64,000 nucleotides of DNA from Patiria pectinifera (taxonomy: Eukaryota; Echinodermata; Asteroidea; Valvatida; Asterinidae), in contig CM057136.1 of NCBI GenBank assembly GCA_029964075.1, forward strand, positions 1,922,001-1,986,000, read 5' to 3'. Numbering within the stretch: the first letter of the stretch is position 1; each line of letters starts with the position of its first letter. The notes beneath the pieces are model-generated. The model was not told the origin of the DNA. It worked only from the letters and a program-made list of their open reading frames with translations, and did no database searches. Positions 24,401-35,377 of the stretch are shown piece after piece. Position numbers and translations under genes: made by a program.

Positions 24401-26482
24401 GCTCATAGGATCTACAGTGTCGATATTAGAATTGTCAATAATCGATATGTCGGAAATCCAGTATCGAGAATTTTGAGATATCCATTATCCCATGTGAAAG
24501 TTAAAGACCATAAAAATGACACTTTGATTAAAAAAAAAAATATTAAGTCCCAATTTTCCACGGCTTTCTCTGGAGCAAATTGCTCACTTTTCAAGAAAAA
24601 TCCCAGCACTGAAAGTTTGTCCAGAACAGGCGTTTTTTTTTTCTAGTTTAACATTTGGGGAGACCTCGAACTCTAGCAAACGCAGGGTAAAAAAACAACA
24701 CAGTTGGCATTTCGCGATGTTTTTTATTTTGAGACACAAGCACAAGTTGCCGCCGAGTTTTATGGTACCAAGACGTTCGCAGGAAAAGTAAACGTGAACT
24801 GGCTCTTTTGGGGCACACTTCCTTTATTTTTCTGGTGACAAATACTGAGCTATACCCATGAAAAAAATGTAATGGTAATGTCTACAAGTACTCATACTTT
24901 ATTAGACACTTAACTTTTACAATGAAAGGTAATGGACAGTACTTTACATTATTGAAGATGAAATTCAAGATCTTGCACAGTATTCAGCTCATTCTTTCAC
25001 AAATATATTTTAAAAGTTGTGTTTGCGCAAACAAATTTTCTTCGGGATGATATTTTGTAATTATTTTTTTGTGGCCAACATGGCGAGATTCAATGCTACC
25101 ATCTCTCAACTTTACCTGGAAACATGTCAGAAAGACCGTGTAGATCAAATGGTCGCTCAGCGTTCCATTGAAGTTGGGTATGGTGACCAGGTTATCGTAA
25201 ATCGTCAAGGCTAAGAAGATTAGGAATCCGATGAGATGGCTCCACACGTTGACTGTCTCGTTAGACCACAGAAAAGTACTGTTGGTTGGAAATATAATTT
25301 TGAAAAATAAAGTTATTACAAAAATCTATGGCACGTTTGTGATAATACGACATCCCATACAAAGGCATATGATCATTTGCTTTTCATGCATTCTGTTTGT
25401 TTCCAATAACAGGCATGCAACTGGAAAGTCACACAAAAAAGAGGAAATTCAAATCTTTCCAACACTTTGTACAGTGTTTTTCTATTTTCAATGACACACA
25501 TGGGAGGTCAAAAAAGAGGAAATCAGCTGATCCGAGGAAAAGTTGCATGCCTGCAATAATAACATTGCTCAAAATCCCAATGTAACTTTAAACTTACCAT
25601 TAATGTTTCATTGTAATGGCCATAATTTTGCATTTTGTTACAGAACCTACATGTACATATCTCAATGGTAGTACAGTTCGAATTTACCATAATTTGTACA
25701 TGTAATGGAGGCCAAGGCTTAGGGCACGTGGTGTGATGTACTGCATACATTGTATACATAAACACTGCAAAACAGAGAAAGTCCACACCCATTCGAGGGT
25801 CATAATTTTGAATCTGATCGTCTTATGATGATGTCATTTATATAAAACAGTGGGAAATTTTGTGAGCTACATTTTGATACCATGTTTGCAACCAAAGACT
25901 GTAAATCGTTCAAGACTGACAATGGTTTATGAAAAACTATGCAGTTTGAAAAGCTGCAAATTCAAAGATTACGCGAGGAGAAATTATTAATCAAATTAGG
26001 TTTTGTCCTTCACCGACGTATAAACACTGTATACTCAGTGCGTTACCTCCCGAGTGAAAGTTGGAAAAAAAATCACTCCAGTGGGACTCGAACCCACGAC
26101 CTCCTGCTTTCAAGTGCAGATGTCTTACCACTCGACCACCGAGCTAACGGGATCATTGTTTACATGTGTATTATGTATAACAGTCTGTATAATGCAGTTA
26201 TCGAGATGGATGGTGCAAAAGAAATGTTTCCTTTTAAAGGAACGTTTTGAAAAGGACACTTCACGCATCTCAAACAATTTTGGCCAACAAACAAACCTAC
26301 CTTTTGATGCACTTTTTATACGACAACTGGGACAGGTATCCGCGCTGGATGAACGGATTTCCCTGCAGATAATGGGGAATCTCGGAGAAGTGATGCCTCG
26401 TCACTCCACAGGAACCATTCTTGAGGTAGTAAGGATCGATTAATGCAGCGTCTTGCAGACGACCCTTGAAAGTGTCGTTCAT
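21474..26482 (-). CDS. PAQR3: PAQR3 (progestin and adipoQ receptor 3), 6 coding exons
   Basis: Coding exons 26482-26301, 25278-25116, 23931-23779, 23217-23020, 22159-22069 and 21625-21474 (stop TAG). All introns are GT-AG and phases join cleanly, giving about 312 aa against 311 in human PAQR3. Family landmarks are all present: the N-terminal EIPHYLQGNPFI segment, the first PAQR motif SNETVNVWSHLIG, CSAGFHLF with the helix-2 His, SLDLAGV with the Asp, and GSSHQWWHI, whose two His residues complete the predicted metal site. Seven helices are expected. In mammals PAQR3 is a Golgi protein that holds Raf kinases there and dampens ERK signalling; that role is inferred here. The ATG follows a splice acceptor (CAG|ATG) directly, so at least one 5' non-coding exon lies at higher coordinates, which I could not place. 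Introns hold a SINE (26.0-26.1 kb) and an insertion at the exon-3 acceptor. Confidence 0.95.
23936..24202. mobile_element. Insertion flanked by 21-bp duplication at the PAQR3 exon-3 acceptor
   Basis: GAGCATAGCATACAAACCTA plus G occurs exactly at 23915-23935 and 24203-24223. The first copy contains the first 17 bases of PAQR3 exon 3 and its acceptor. About 175 bp of the intervening sequence (ending CATGATAAAGG) recurs inverted at about 43,640-43,815. It may be a retroposed insertion with a long target duplication, or a local tandem duplication. Confidence 0.55.
26001..26146 (-). mobile_element. tRNA-Ser-derived SINE in PAQR3 intron
   Basis: Same family as 4,411-4,551, here on the minus strand. 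Box A TGGTCGAGTGG, anticodon loop CTTGAAA (serine-type TGA), box B GGTTCGAGTCC, then the shared body ending GTCGGTGAAGGACAAAAC. It lies in the first intron between PAQR3 coding exons, in the gene's own orientation. Confidence 0.75.
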
Positions 26483-26773
26483 CTGTAAATGAGAAACCAA
26501 GACAGGGCAAGCTTGATGTAAAGCTGGTTCCAGTGCACACCAACGTTCTATTCAATCGGTTCAGAATGGGTTTATATTCACAATGGGCCGGGTTTAGCCC
26601 AAACATTGGCGTAATGGGGTTGATAGTATTTCAAACTTTTGGGCCAAGGTGAGGCTAAAGTCGCCCTCAGATCGACCTTACAACGACACAGAACAGTCGG
26701 CAACTGCCTTTTCAGGATCAAGTTGCGCCTGAGCTAGCCCCACTTGTGTGGCCTACATTTTGCTGCGCTGTAC

Positions 26774-27013
26774 GTTAGGCCACACGTCTGGTTTTCCAAC
26801 CTACTGAGGAGTTTAGTCCAAACACTGGCGCACCCTTTTTTGACATTTTTTTACATGGTTGTATTCTATGATGTCTCATCTTTTGCCCTCCGGGTAGATT
26901 AGGAAATCTTTCTTCAATTTGTTTGAGAAATTTAGACATCTTTCTGGAGTCCACATGCGCCAGTTTCAGACTAAACTCCTCAGTAGGTTGGGAAACCAGA
27001 CGTGTGGCCTAAC
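26774..27013. mobile_element. 240-bp inverted-repeat element
   Basis: GTTAGGCCACACGTCTGG at the left is matched by its complement at the right, with arms extending about 60 bp through CAACCTACTGAGGAGTTTAG. Inner GCGCCAGT/ACTGGCGC motifs are also inverted. The edges read TTA and TAA, so no true duplication is shown. Confidence 0.65.
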
Positions 27014-27196
27014 AACATGAACGAGAGCACAGCAATGCCGAGGCCCCACTGGCTACGCCTGAGCTACAACCGTCGGGAACATTTCAGTCGCTGATTTTAA
27101 TTTTAGCGACCAGAGTGTAGGCCTAACTGCGACCAGAGTGTGACAATGTTAAGACAATCGGCCTCATTTGGAGCTCACAAAAATCACATTTTTTTA

Positions 27197-27428
27197 TCAT
27201 AGAAATTATCGGAAAGATTTCCATATACGAAGTTCACTAATTTTTGTCTGTATTGACTAACAAGCCCCAAGATAGCAATTTCATGTCATCAAAGTCAATT
27301 TGAGCAGTGAGAAAATACAAGCATTTTCTTAGAAAACACTTAAAATTTTTCAGTCCAATCTCATAGGGTTTGTACACAGGGTGTTGAGTGAACTTCGTAT
27401 GTGGAAATATTTCCAAATTATCATACAG
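27197..27428. mobile_element. 230-bp inverted-repeat element
   Basis: The arm CATATACGAAGTTCACT with upstream GGAAAGATTTC returns inverted as AGTGAACTTCGTATGTGG with GAAATATTTCC. Arms are about 40 bp. Confidence 0.6.
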
Positions 27429-27459
27429 TGAAGGTCAGTCATCTATTCCTACCTCCATG

Positions 27460-28190
27460 TACTCCTAGAACTATGAGGCTCCGCGTGAGCGGAGCCTCAT
27501 AGATCAAGAAGCCCGCAAAATAGCCTGCAGCACAAAACACTAATAAAGTACAAAAACGTCCATCAAAATACAGCCATTTCACACAGAACCGCTGAACAGT
27601 TTGCCCCTATACTCCGTACTTTATCTCTTGACATACTCACGTATCTTGTGCGGAACTAACATAGGTGGATTCTGTCGGTTTTTAGGCCAAAATGATGAAA
27701 AATATGCCCTTTCCGCATTGAGCCAACCTGACACTTGAAACGTGCACGCATTATGATCGAGCGATGATTTTCCGGTTCGCTCGGAGCGCGCCGCGGGGGG
27801 TACGGTACATGCACTTGTACTGTACGCATGCACATCATTTCGCTTGTACCGTACCCCCCGTGGTGCGCTTCGAGCGAACCGAAAATCATCGATCATATGC
27901 GTGCACGTTTCAAGTGTCAGGTTGGCTCAGCGCGGAAAGGGCATATTTTTCATCATTTTGGCCTAAAAACCGACAGAATCCACCTATGTTAGTTCCGCAC
28001 AAGATACGTGAGTATGTCAAGAGATAAAGTACGGAGTATAGGGGCAAACTGTGCAGCGGTTCTGTGTGAAATGGCTGCATTTTGATGGACGTTTTTGTAC
28101 TTTATATTAGTGTTTTGTGCTGCAGGCAATTTTGCGGGCTTCTTGATCTATGAGGCTCCGCTCACGCGGAGCCTCATAGTTCTAGGAGTA
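27460..28190. mobile_element. 731-bp foldback element with 9-bp target duplication (Mutator-like)
   Basis: Nearly the whole element is one palindrome centred near 27,825. Ends are TACTCCTAGAACTATGAGG and its complement. ACCTCCATG is duplicated exactly at 27451-27459 and 28191-28199. Each tip holds a second, smaller palindrome (CTATGAGGCTCCGC and GCGGAGCCTCATAG). No transposase. A 9-bp target and very long inverted repeats fit non-autonomous Mutator-like elements. Confidence 0.85.
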
Positions 28191-28229
28191 ACCTCCATGG
28201 TCATCGCAAAAAATGACGATAAGACATTA

Positions 28230-28297
28230 GCTCTACTGAGTGGAGCGTTGAACTACGGTATTTGTACGGAGGGTACCGTAGTTCAACGCTCCACTCA
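28230..28297. mobile_element. 68-bp hairpin insertion with 11-bp flanking duplication
   Basis: Perfect 24-bp arms (TGAGTGGAGCGTTGAACTAC plus GGTA, and the complement) around a 13-bp loop. ATAAGACATTA is duplicated at 28219-28229 and 28298-28308. The related repeat at about 48,080 reads straight through this site without the hairpin. Confidence 0.7.
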
Positions 28298-28811
28298 ATA
28301 AGACATTAATCTGGGACTGAGAAATATTTCCAATTTTGTTAGAAATACTAAGAAAAATGTTTTAACTTTCCAAAAGCTTTGTAGTAGTTTTTATACACAA
28401 CTGCTGAAGTGGCGTCAGGTTGCAACATTTTTTCCAGAAGTTGCACTCATCGTGATTTATTATATAAATTGTACTTGGCCAAATTTCAAGCTCATCGTGC
28501 GCCTGGGCTGGAGTTCGTTGTCAAAACAAACCCAATAATTAAAACAAAATTTCCATCAAACACGCTGAAAAAGAGCAATAATTACTAATAAAATGGACAT
28601 AATTATTAAGAACAGCAACACCAAAACAAATAGATAGAACAACAAAACAAATAGATGTAATAGTAATACCATATCTGTAGTATCATGAGCGGAAACAAAT
28701 CCGAAGCCGACTTTGTTGTCCCTGCAATCGAGCTGCAACCAATTTTTCACAATTTTTTTCGTAACCGCCCTACTGTTACAGCGCCCCCAGTCGTTGCATT
28801 GATGGAAATTC

Positions 28812-28824
28812 CAAGATGGCGACT
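28812..28824 (+). promoter_or_regulatory. YY1-like motif overlapping the MRPS24 start codon
   Basis: CCAAGATGGCGAC matches the YY1 consensus AANATGGCGNC, with the ATG of MRPS24 inside it. In animals this placement is typical of housekeeping and mitochondrial genes without a TATA box, where YY1 positions initiation just upstream. No TATA box is visible within 100 bp. Confidence 0.5.
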
Positions 28825-31800
28825 CCCATGCACTTACAGAGATTTGGAGCACGGATTATTTCAGTCAGTATTTCATTGATTTTTCTCAATTGTGTAACGA
28901 TACATTAACTAAAATCTGATACCAGAATGCATTTCAAGGAGTATGCTAATTGCAGTATATCCCACCACTCGAAAATTACCCCGTAAAAATGTAGTCGAAG
29001 AGGTCGGTGGGATCGGACTCGGAGTGAATCGGGAGATCCAAAAGAGGGCGCTATTTTCCCCTTTTAAAAAAATCCTCAAAGAATCAAAGATCCTATAGCA
29101 CCGCGCCTATGGCGCCATAGGATTTTTGCTTGGATAGGAGTGCATAAACTAACTGCTTAAATTGAATGGGGAGGATTTAAATGTCTAATTCCACTTGCAG
29201 ATACGTCATAAATGTGACCAATTTACTGGACTACCTCCGTAAATTTAGGCCACACTTGGAACATGTAGGCCTACCAGAAAATGTAGAACTCTGTCAAATT
29301 TGGATTTTCACATTTAGACTTCATTTGTAGTTTATTTACGCTTTAGAAGCATACTCTGAATACTCAGCCTCTTTATACTAGGCGATAGAAAATTAGTCCG
29401 AGTATAGTCCCCTCCTTTTCAGACATCTACTTTTCATGTAATTTTGTGTTGGAATTTTTAGATACGCAAACATGTGCAAACGAACCTGGAAATTACACGA
29501 AATATAGATGTCTGAAAATGGGGGGGGGGGACTAATTTTCTATCGCTATAAAGAGGGTGAGTATGCTTCTAAAGCATAAATAAACTACAAATAGAGTCTA
29601 AATGTGAAAATAAAAACGTGACAAAGTTTTACATTTTCAGGTACATGTTCCAAGTGTGGCCTTTATTTATGGAGGTAGTGAAGTCCACTTTTTATTATGG
29701 GGCTATCATAGTGGGAGTGAGGTGTATTGAGGTCAATCAATCGTGATTTCTAAGCCGACTAAGACCACGACCGTACATGGTGGACAGATTAATTGACAGA
29801 GTATTCTGCAATTGTGCCCTAGTACGATTTCTGCGATTGTAAAGTGAAAGACCCCCATTTCTATGTTAGTGTTTTGATCAGCCGCTGTCATGACTGTTTA
29901 AATGCTACAGTGGTCCAGTCTGCCATTCCAATGTGCGAAATCCTGCTACCCCAAAGTTTGTAGAGTTCTTTTGACCTCATGGCTGTAGGGCCAAGGATGT
30001 ATATATTTTCCAGTAGCCAGGTTTTAGAAAACTTTTTGACTTAACAACCTTATCTTTCTTTCCACAGCTTCAGTGCACCATTCATCGGTCCAATCTGCCG
30101 TTCCGATGTCTGCAAACGAGCGCAGTATGCAGCAAGACTGTTGCCGGCCGTGCCCGAGTGAGCAAAGGAGAAAAGCCCATCACATATGAACAGGCTAACC
30201 CGCCTTTCCAGATAGGCGTCAGAAAGGGCTGGAGTGCCCAACACACAGGTGGGCATGCTTGACTTGAATATTTTCTCTTGTCCGTATCTTCTAAAATGGG
30301 CAGTACCTGAAACGCGGGTTTCAGAAAGTCAAAAGGTCGTATCTCACTTAAAATTACCCGGATGTACACACGAAAGTCAATGGACGTTGAGATACAACGT
30401 TGTTGCGCGGAGCGTATTCGCACGAGATAAGACTTTGTTGCAGAATGGAGCTACAACCCTGTTGCACTGACACGATGATTTATCCTCTGGCATAACTAAC
30501 TTCAGGAAAATTCTTGAAATTGGACAAGACGTTACAACAGATATTAATCTCTCAAGGCCCGGACAAGTTCCGGACATGTTCCGGAAATTGTATCGTGTAT
30601 AAGTTGCAGGATTATGAACAACTTCCCCGCAATCTTCTTGCAATTAATTTATCATTATTAGTGAGTCAAGCAGTTGCTATTTTGAAAATTTCCCTGGAAC
30701 ATGTCCGGGACAAATGCTGAGTTTCTTCCGGACAAGGTGAATGATTCTACCCACAACTTGTCTGGAACCCGTTTTACTTGTGACTGAACTTGCGAATTTA
30801 CTTGCGATTTACCTGTGACTGAACTTGTGAATCTGCTTGCGATTTACTTGACACTGGACTTGTGAATCAACTTGCGATTTACTTGTGACTGAACTTGTGG
30901 ATCCACTTGCGATTTACTTGTGACTGAACTTGTGGATCCACTTGCGATTTACTTGTGACTGAACTTGTGAATCAACTTGCGATTTACTTGTGACTGAACT
31001 TGTGAATCAACTTGCAATTTACTTGTGACTGAACTTGTGACTGAACTTGCGATTCACTTCTGACTGAACTTGTGGATCCACTTGCGATTTACTTGTGACT
31101 GAACTTGTGAATCAACTTGCAATTTATTTGTGACTGAACTTGCGATTCACTTCTGACTGAACTTGTGGATCCACTTGCGATTTACTTGTGACTGAACTTG
31201 TGAATCCACTTGCAATTTACTTGTGACTGAACTTGTGAATCCACTTGCAATTTACTTGTGACTGAACTTGTGACTGAACTTGCAATTTATTTGTGACTGA
31301 ACTTGTGGATCCACTTGCGATTTACTAGTGACTGAACTTATGAATCCAATTGCGATTTAATTGTGACTGAACTTGTAAATTGACTTGTGATTTACTTGTG
31401 ACTGAACTTGTGGATCCACTTGCAATTTACTTGTGACTGAACTTGTGACTGAACTTGCAATTTATTTGTGACTGAACTTGTGGATCCACTTGCGATTCAC
31501 TTCTGACTGAACTTGTAAATCCACTTGCGATTCACTTCTGACTGAACTTGTAAATCCACTTGCAATTTACTTGTGACTGAACTTGTGAATCCACTTGCAA
31601 TTTACTTGTGACTGAACTTGTGACTGAACTTGCAATTTATTTGTGACTGAACTTGTGGATCCACTTGCGATTTACTAGTGACTGAACTTATGAATCCAAT
31701 TGCGATTTAATTGTGACTGAACTTGTAAATTGACTTGTGATTTACTTGTGACTGAACTTGTGGATCCACTTGCAATTTACTTGTGACTGAACTTGTGACT

Positions 31801-32580
31801 GAACTTGCAATTTATTTGTGACTGAACTTGTGGATCCACTTGCGATTCACTTCTGACTGAACTTGTGAATCCACTTGCGATTTACTTGTGACTGAACTTG
31901 TGGATCCACTTGCGATTTACTTGTGACTGAACTTCTGAATCCACTTGCAATTTACTTGTAACTGAACTTAAAATCCGCTTGCGATTTGCTTGTGACTGCA
32001 CTTGTAAATTGACTTGTGATTTACTTGTGACTGAACTTATGAATTTGCTTGTGATTTAACTTGTGACTGCACTTGTAAATTGACTTGTGATTTACTTGTG
32101 ACTGAACTTATGAATTTGCTTGTGATTTAACTTGTGATTTGACTTGTGATTTACTTGTGACTGAACTTGTGAATCCTCTTGTTATTTACTTTTGACCATT
32201 TTTGTGATGCACTAGTGATCCACACACGCGCATCAATTACAACACCGCATATATTTGCCACCATTTGAAATTCTCCTTTGCCGACATTTCCCATAGCTCA
32301 TCTCAAAGACGAACACGGCGCAGCCGACATTGCCGTGGACGACCTCTTCATCCGAAAATTCATCTACGGAACCTTCCATAACTGTCTGGCCACAGATCTC
32401 ATCATTAAACGTCGAGCCAATCAAATCATCCTGGTGGCCATCATGCTCCGGAATCTGGCCCCGCAGAAATACTACTTCCTGATTGGCTACACAGAGGAGC
32501 TGCTCTCCCATTGGTTCAAATGCCCGGTCAAAATGGAAGTACAGATAGTGGACGACCGACCCATATATAAGTGGATTTAA
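28816..32580 (+). CDS. MRPS24: Mitochondrial ribosomal protein S24 (uS3m), 3 exons
   Basis: Exons 28816-28863, 30068-30248 and 32297-32580 (stop TAA). Introns are GT-AG, phases 0 and 1, giving about 170 aa against 167 in human. The N-terminus (MATPMHLQRFGARIIS) is basic, lacks acids and continues into LPFRCLQTSAVCSK, a typical mitochondrial presequence with a plausible cleavage region. The mature part has RARVSKGEKPITYEQ, GVRKGWSAQHT, LFIRKFIYGTF, NLAPQKYYFLIGYTEELLS and FKCPVKMEVQIV, closely matching vertebrate MRPS24. The protein is a component of the mitochondrial small ribosomal subunit (the uS3 homologue). The start has a good context (CCAAGATGGCG) that also forms a YY1-like site, common at mitochondrial ribosomal gene starts. 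Intron 2 is mostly a minisatellite. Confidence 0.96.
29228..29686. mobile_element. 460-bp foldback element in MRPS24 intron 1
   Basis: Long inverted arms: GGACTACCTCCGTAAAT and GGCCACACTTGGAACATGT on the left return as complements on the right, as do GTAGTTTATTTACGC, GATAGAAAATTAGTC and GACATCTA. Arms exceed 180 bp with moderate divergence. Confidence 0.7.
30770..32205 (+). repeat. 35-bp minisatellite, about 40 copies, filling MRPS24 intron 2
   Basis: Typical unit ACTTGTGACTGAACTTGTGG followed by ATCCACTTGCGATTT. A higher-order period of about 351 bp is visible: the stretch with TTTACTAGTGACTGAACTTA at about 31,320 recurs at about 31,671. The array ends about 90 bp before exon 3. Confidence 0.95.
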
Positions 32581-33450
32581 TGGGATTGTTTACTGTTCTA
32601 GCAATTTTACTCTTTCTCTGGAGACATTTTTGCTACAAGCCTTTCGGAATCGTCCAACTTTCTCCACTGTACTGGGAAACCGGTAGTGCATTGTTTGTAC
32701 ATAAACCGGTTTGTTCAAGGGTCATCGATACTCATATGAAGTGATATTTACAGAGAGGTTTAACCCCAACTCCCAAGGCCTTTTTTGCTAGGAGGTAGCC
32801 TCAATCCTGCAAAATCCTCCAATAGGCCTCATGGAAAAATAGCATATAGCCTCAGTCCTGCAAATTCCTCCATTGTTTCTTGAATGTTTCTTGAATCCTG
32901 CGGCAGTGACTGTCAGTATGTTGATGCTTGGCCAGTGACATCCTGGAGCAGTATGGAGGATTTCAAGCATAATCCGGGCCTAAATTTATGCATGGCTGAG
33001 CCAAAACAACACAAGGTCCAGCCCAAGACCTTAACAAAGTGCATCCTACGAAATCAGTAACGCACTTTGGCCATGTAACCTCAATCCTCCAAATTCCTCC
33101 ACCTTGGCAAAGAGGATTTTCAAGGATTCAGGACGGTTAGGGTTCAGTTACGCATTTTACGTAATGCGCACAGCAATGCTTACTGGAAGCTACACGTTCC
33201 AGATTGTGTACGTGATAGAGAATTTAAGCGGGCACTACATAGAATCCGTGTAGGCGAGCCTTTGTAAGAACGTTGAAAAATACTTGTTTAATGAGCTAAT
33301 CTGCTCGATCCTGTTGATTACGACAGTAGTTTATTTGACCTCTGATAAAACTTCTTTCCCAATCTAATATTTTAACATGCAGTATTTGCAACTGTCCACA
33401 AGATTACATCAGTGTATTATATGGGATAACAATTCTTTAAAAGTTCTTTA
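32581..33450. other. Downstream flank of MRPS24
   Basis: No second gene seen. No exact AATAAA signal follows the stop within 200 bp. Copies of the ATCCTGCAAAATCCTCC repeat lie at 32,803-32,890 and 33,082-33,140. Confidence 0.5.
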
Positions 33451-33457
33451 TGTCTAA

Positions 33458-33828
33458 GGCCAAAAAAAAAAAGTCTCCGGTTTCTGGTATGCGCGCGCGT
33501 CGCCTTAGCCATGCGCGTCGGCAAATGAAAAAGGTTTTTTTTCAATGAAAGATGATGTCTGAAAACCGCCAAACTCACTGGTCTGACTGGAATCCTGCTG
33601 CTGCACATTTTTAACGTGTTTTTAGATTGGGTTATGGTCAAGAATAAGCTTTATGTGGCCTCTCTGGACTCCCATATAATTTGCACTAAGTTTAGTGGGG
33701 CACCATTTGCAGTCATCAGCCGACATTTGAAGCAAAAAAATCAGGTACAAAACATAAACAAGCGACGTCGCCGCACCACTTTTTGGGCAAGCTCCATACC
33801 AGAAACCGGAGACTTTTTTGGGGGGGCC
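33458..33828. mobile_element. PIF/Harbinger-type miniature element, copy A
   Basis: Inverted ends contain AAGTCTCCGGTTTCTGGTAT, flanked by TAA on both sides (33455-33457, 33829-33831). Nearly collinear with copy B at 61,728-62,088, same orientation. The 3-bp TWA target is the Harbinger hallmark. Confidence 0.7.
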
Positions 33829-34138
33829 TAAGGGCCCATCATGTTATTTTTTTACTTTTACAAGACTGATTTTTGATTTGATTTTTTTTAATGAATTTGA
33901 ATGATGGTTACTCATAATGAGTTTATTGTTCAATCCAATGCAATCCAACATGCCCAGTTGTTGGGTACCTGAACATATAGAATGACTGGCCTGCTGACTC
34001 CAACAGAATCCAACTGTGCCTCGTTTTTGTGTCACCCCAACGACTGTTTCGGGAGACCCTTACCAGTCCTAAATTCTGCATGACCGGCGTTCGTATGTTA
34101 CAAGTTTTTCAAATTACTCTCATTACCCAAGCATTCGC

Positions 34139-34560
34139 CTGATTTCCATGAAACTTGGACACAAGGGTCATTGAGTACCACAGATAATGTGGAATATATT
34201 TCAGGTCAATTGTCACAGGTCAAAGGTCAAATGAGGCCAATTATGATGCAATTAACAAGTTTAGGTCGTGTTTTTAAAAAGAAATGTATAACTTCTACAT
34301 GCTGTCATTGATTTTGATGAAACTTGGATGCAGTGGCCCTTGGGTGGGAATAGGCACAATTCTTCATTGGATTACTGAGGTCAAATGTCATGTAGGGGTC
34401 ATTAGAGGTCACTGTTCAAATACGCTTCAAATATTTCTTTCTCTGCAGAATTTAATGGATTTTAACGTAACTTGCATAGCTTGCTCCTTGGCTGGGGGTT
34501 CATCACAAGTCTTTTGAGTATTGGAGGTCAAAGGTCATCTAGGGTCATTTGAGGTCGTTT
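34139..34560 (+). repeat. Degenerate repeat with AGGTCAAAGGTCA motifs
   Basis: Three imperfect repeats of a unit containing TGAAACTTGGA and AGGTCA half-sites. Exact direct repeats spaced by one base (AGGTCAAAGGTCA) occur at 34217-34229 and 34525-34537. Confidence 0.6.
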
Positions 34561-34865
34561 AAAAATGCACAAAAATAAACTTTTTTTAATAAAAAAAAAA
34601 CATAAGTATAGGGAACAACTGCACAAAAAGTTGACACATGCTGCCAACAGACCACTTGTTCTGTTGCCTGCTGGATCCAACAGATTCCAACTTGGCGTTA
34701 TTTACCAGTACCCAACAGAATCCGACTCTGAATGTTTTCAGTTGCCTGCTGAATCCAACAGACTCCAACAGGAATATCATAATATACAAACGGATTACTG
34801 CTCAATCCAACAGTATCAAACGGAAATGTAAAATACAGAATGAGTTTAAAAACAAATGCCATGAT

Positions 34866-35377
34866 GCAAAGGAGCCGTCTTTTTTCAAAACCAAGCTGAA
34901 GCTTCGAACTTTTTAAACATTGCAAGAACTACCAATTCATTTGTAACCTTGTGTTAAAAAGTGAAGTAATTGCATTAACTGTTTGTATTTTATTAACCTT
35001 TTTTACTTGCCGTACGATTTTGCCCACGAGGCAACAGAATGTTGCTGTTTCATTGTTTTTCTGGTTCACTTCTTTTAATATGTTTACGCAAGATTATCTG
35101 TGGGTTATAATGTGTCCTACGTTGTACACACAATCGCAGCACTGCCCTGTACTAAGTTAATGCATGTCTCAGTTCTAACCTCGCAGAAAGAACGGCTCTG
35201 GGGACACAAAATTGTGCTCTTGTGCAATTTTTAGACGCCTTGTGGACACAACGTGTACCTCATAAAAAAAGGTTCACAAAAGAAACGGTAAATGCAATAA
35301 TATTGTCATTCTTACAATGTGTAAGAAGTTCAAAACTTCAACTTGGTTTTGAAAAAAAAAGATGGCTCTTTTGTATC
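34866..35377. mobile_element. Foldback element of about 510 bp
   Basis: GAGCCGTCTTTTTTCAAAACC with AAGTAATTGCATTAACTG on the left returns inverted at 35,283-35,375. Arms diverged. Confidence 0.5.

Noticed and set aside
26774-27013. Harbinger call for the GGCCACACG element
   Set aside because: The edges read TTA and TAA, which are part of the inverted repeat and not a direct duplication.
27621-28027. Matching peptides on opposite strands (FARSAPRGVRY)
   Set aside because: They arise because the two arms of the 731-bp palindrome encode the same peptide on opposite strands.
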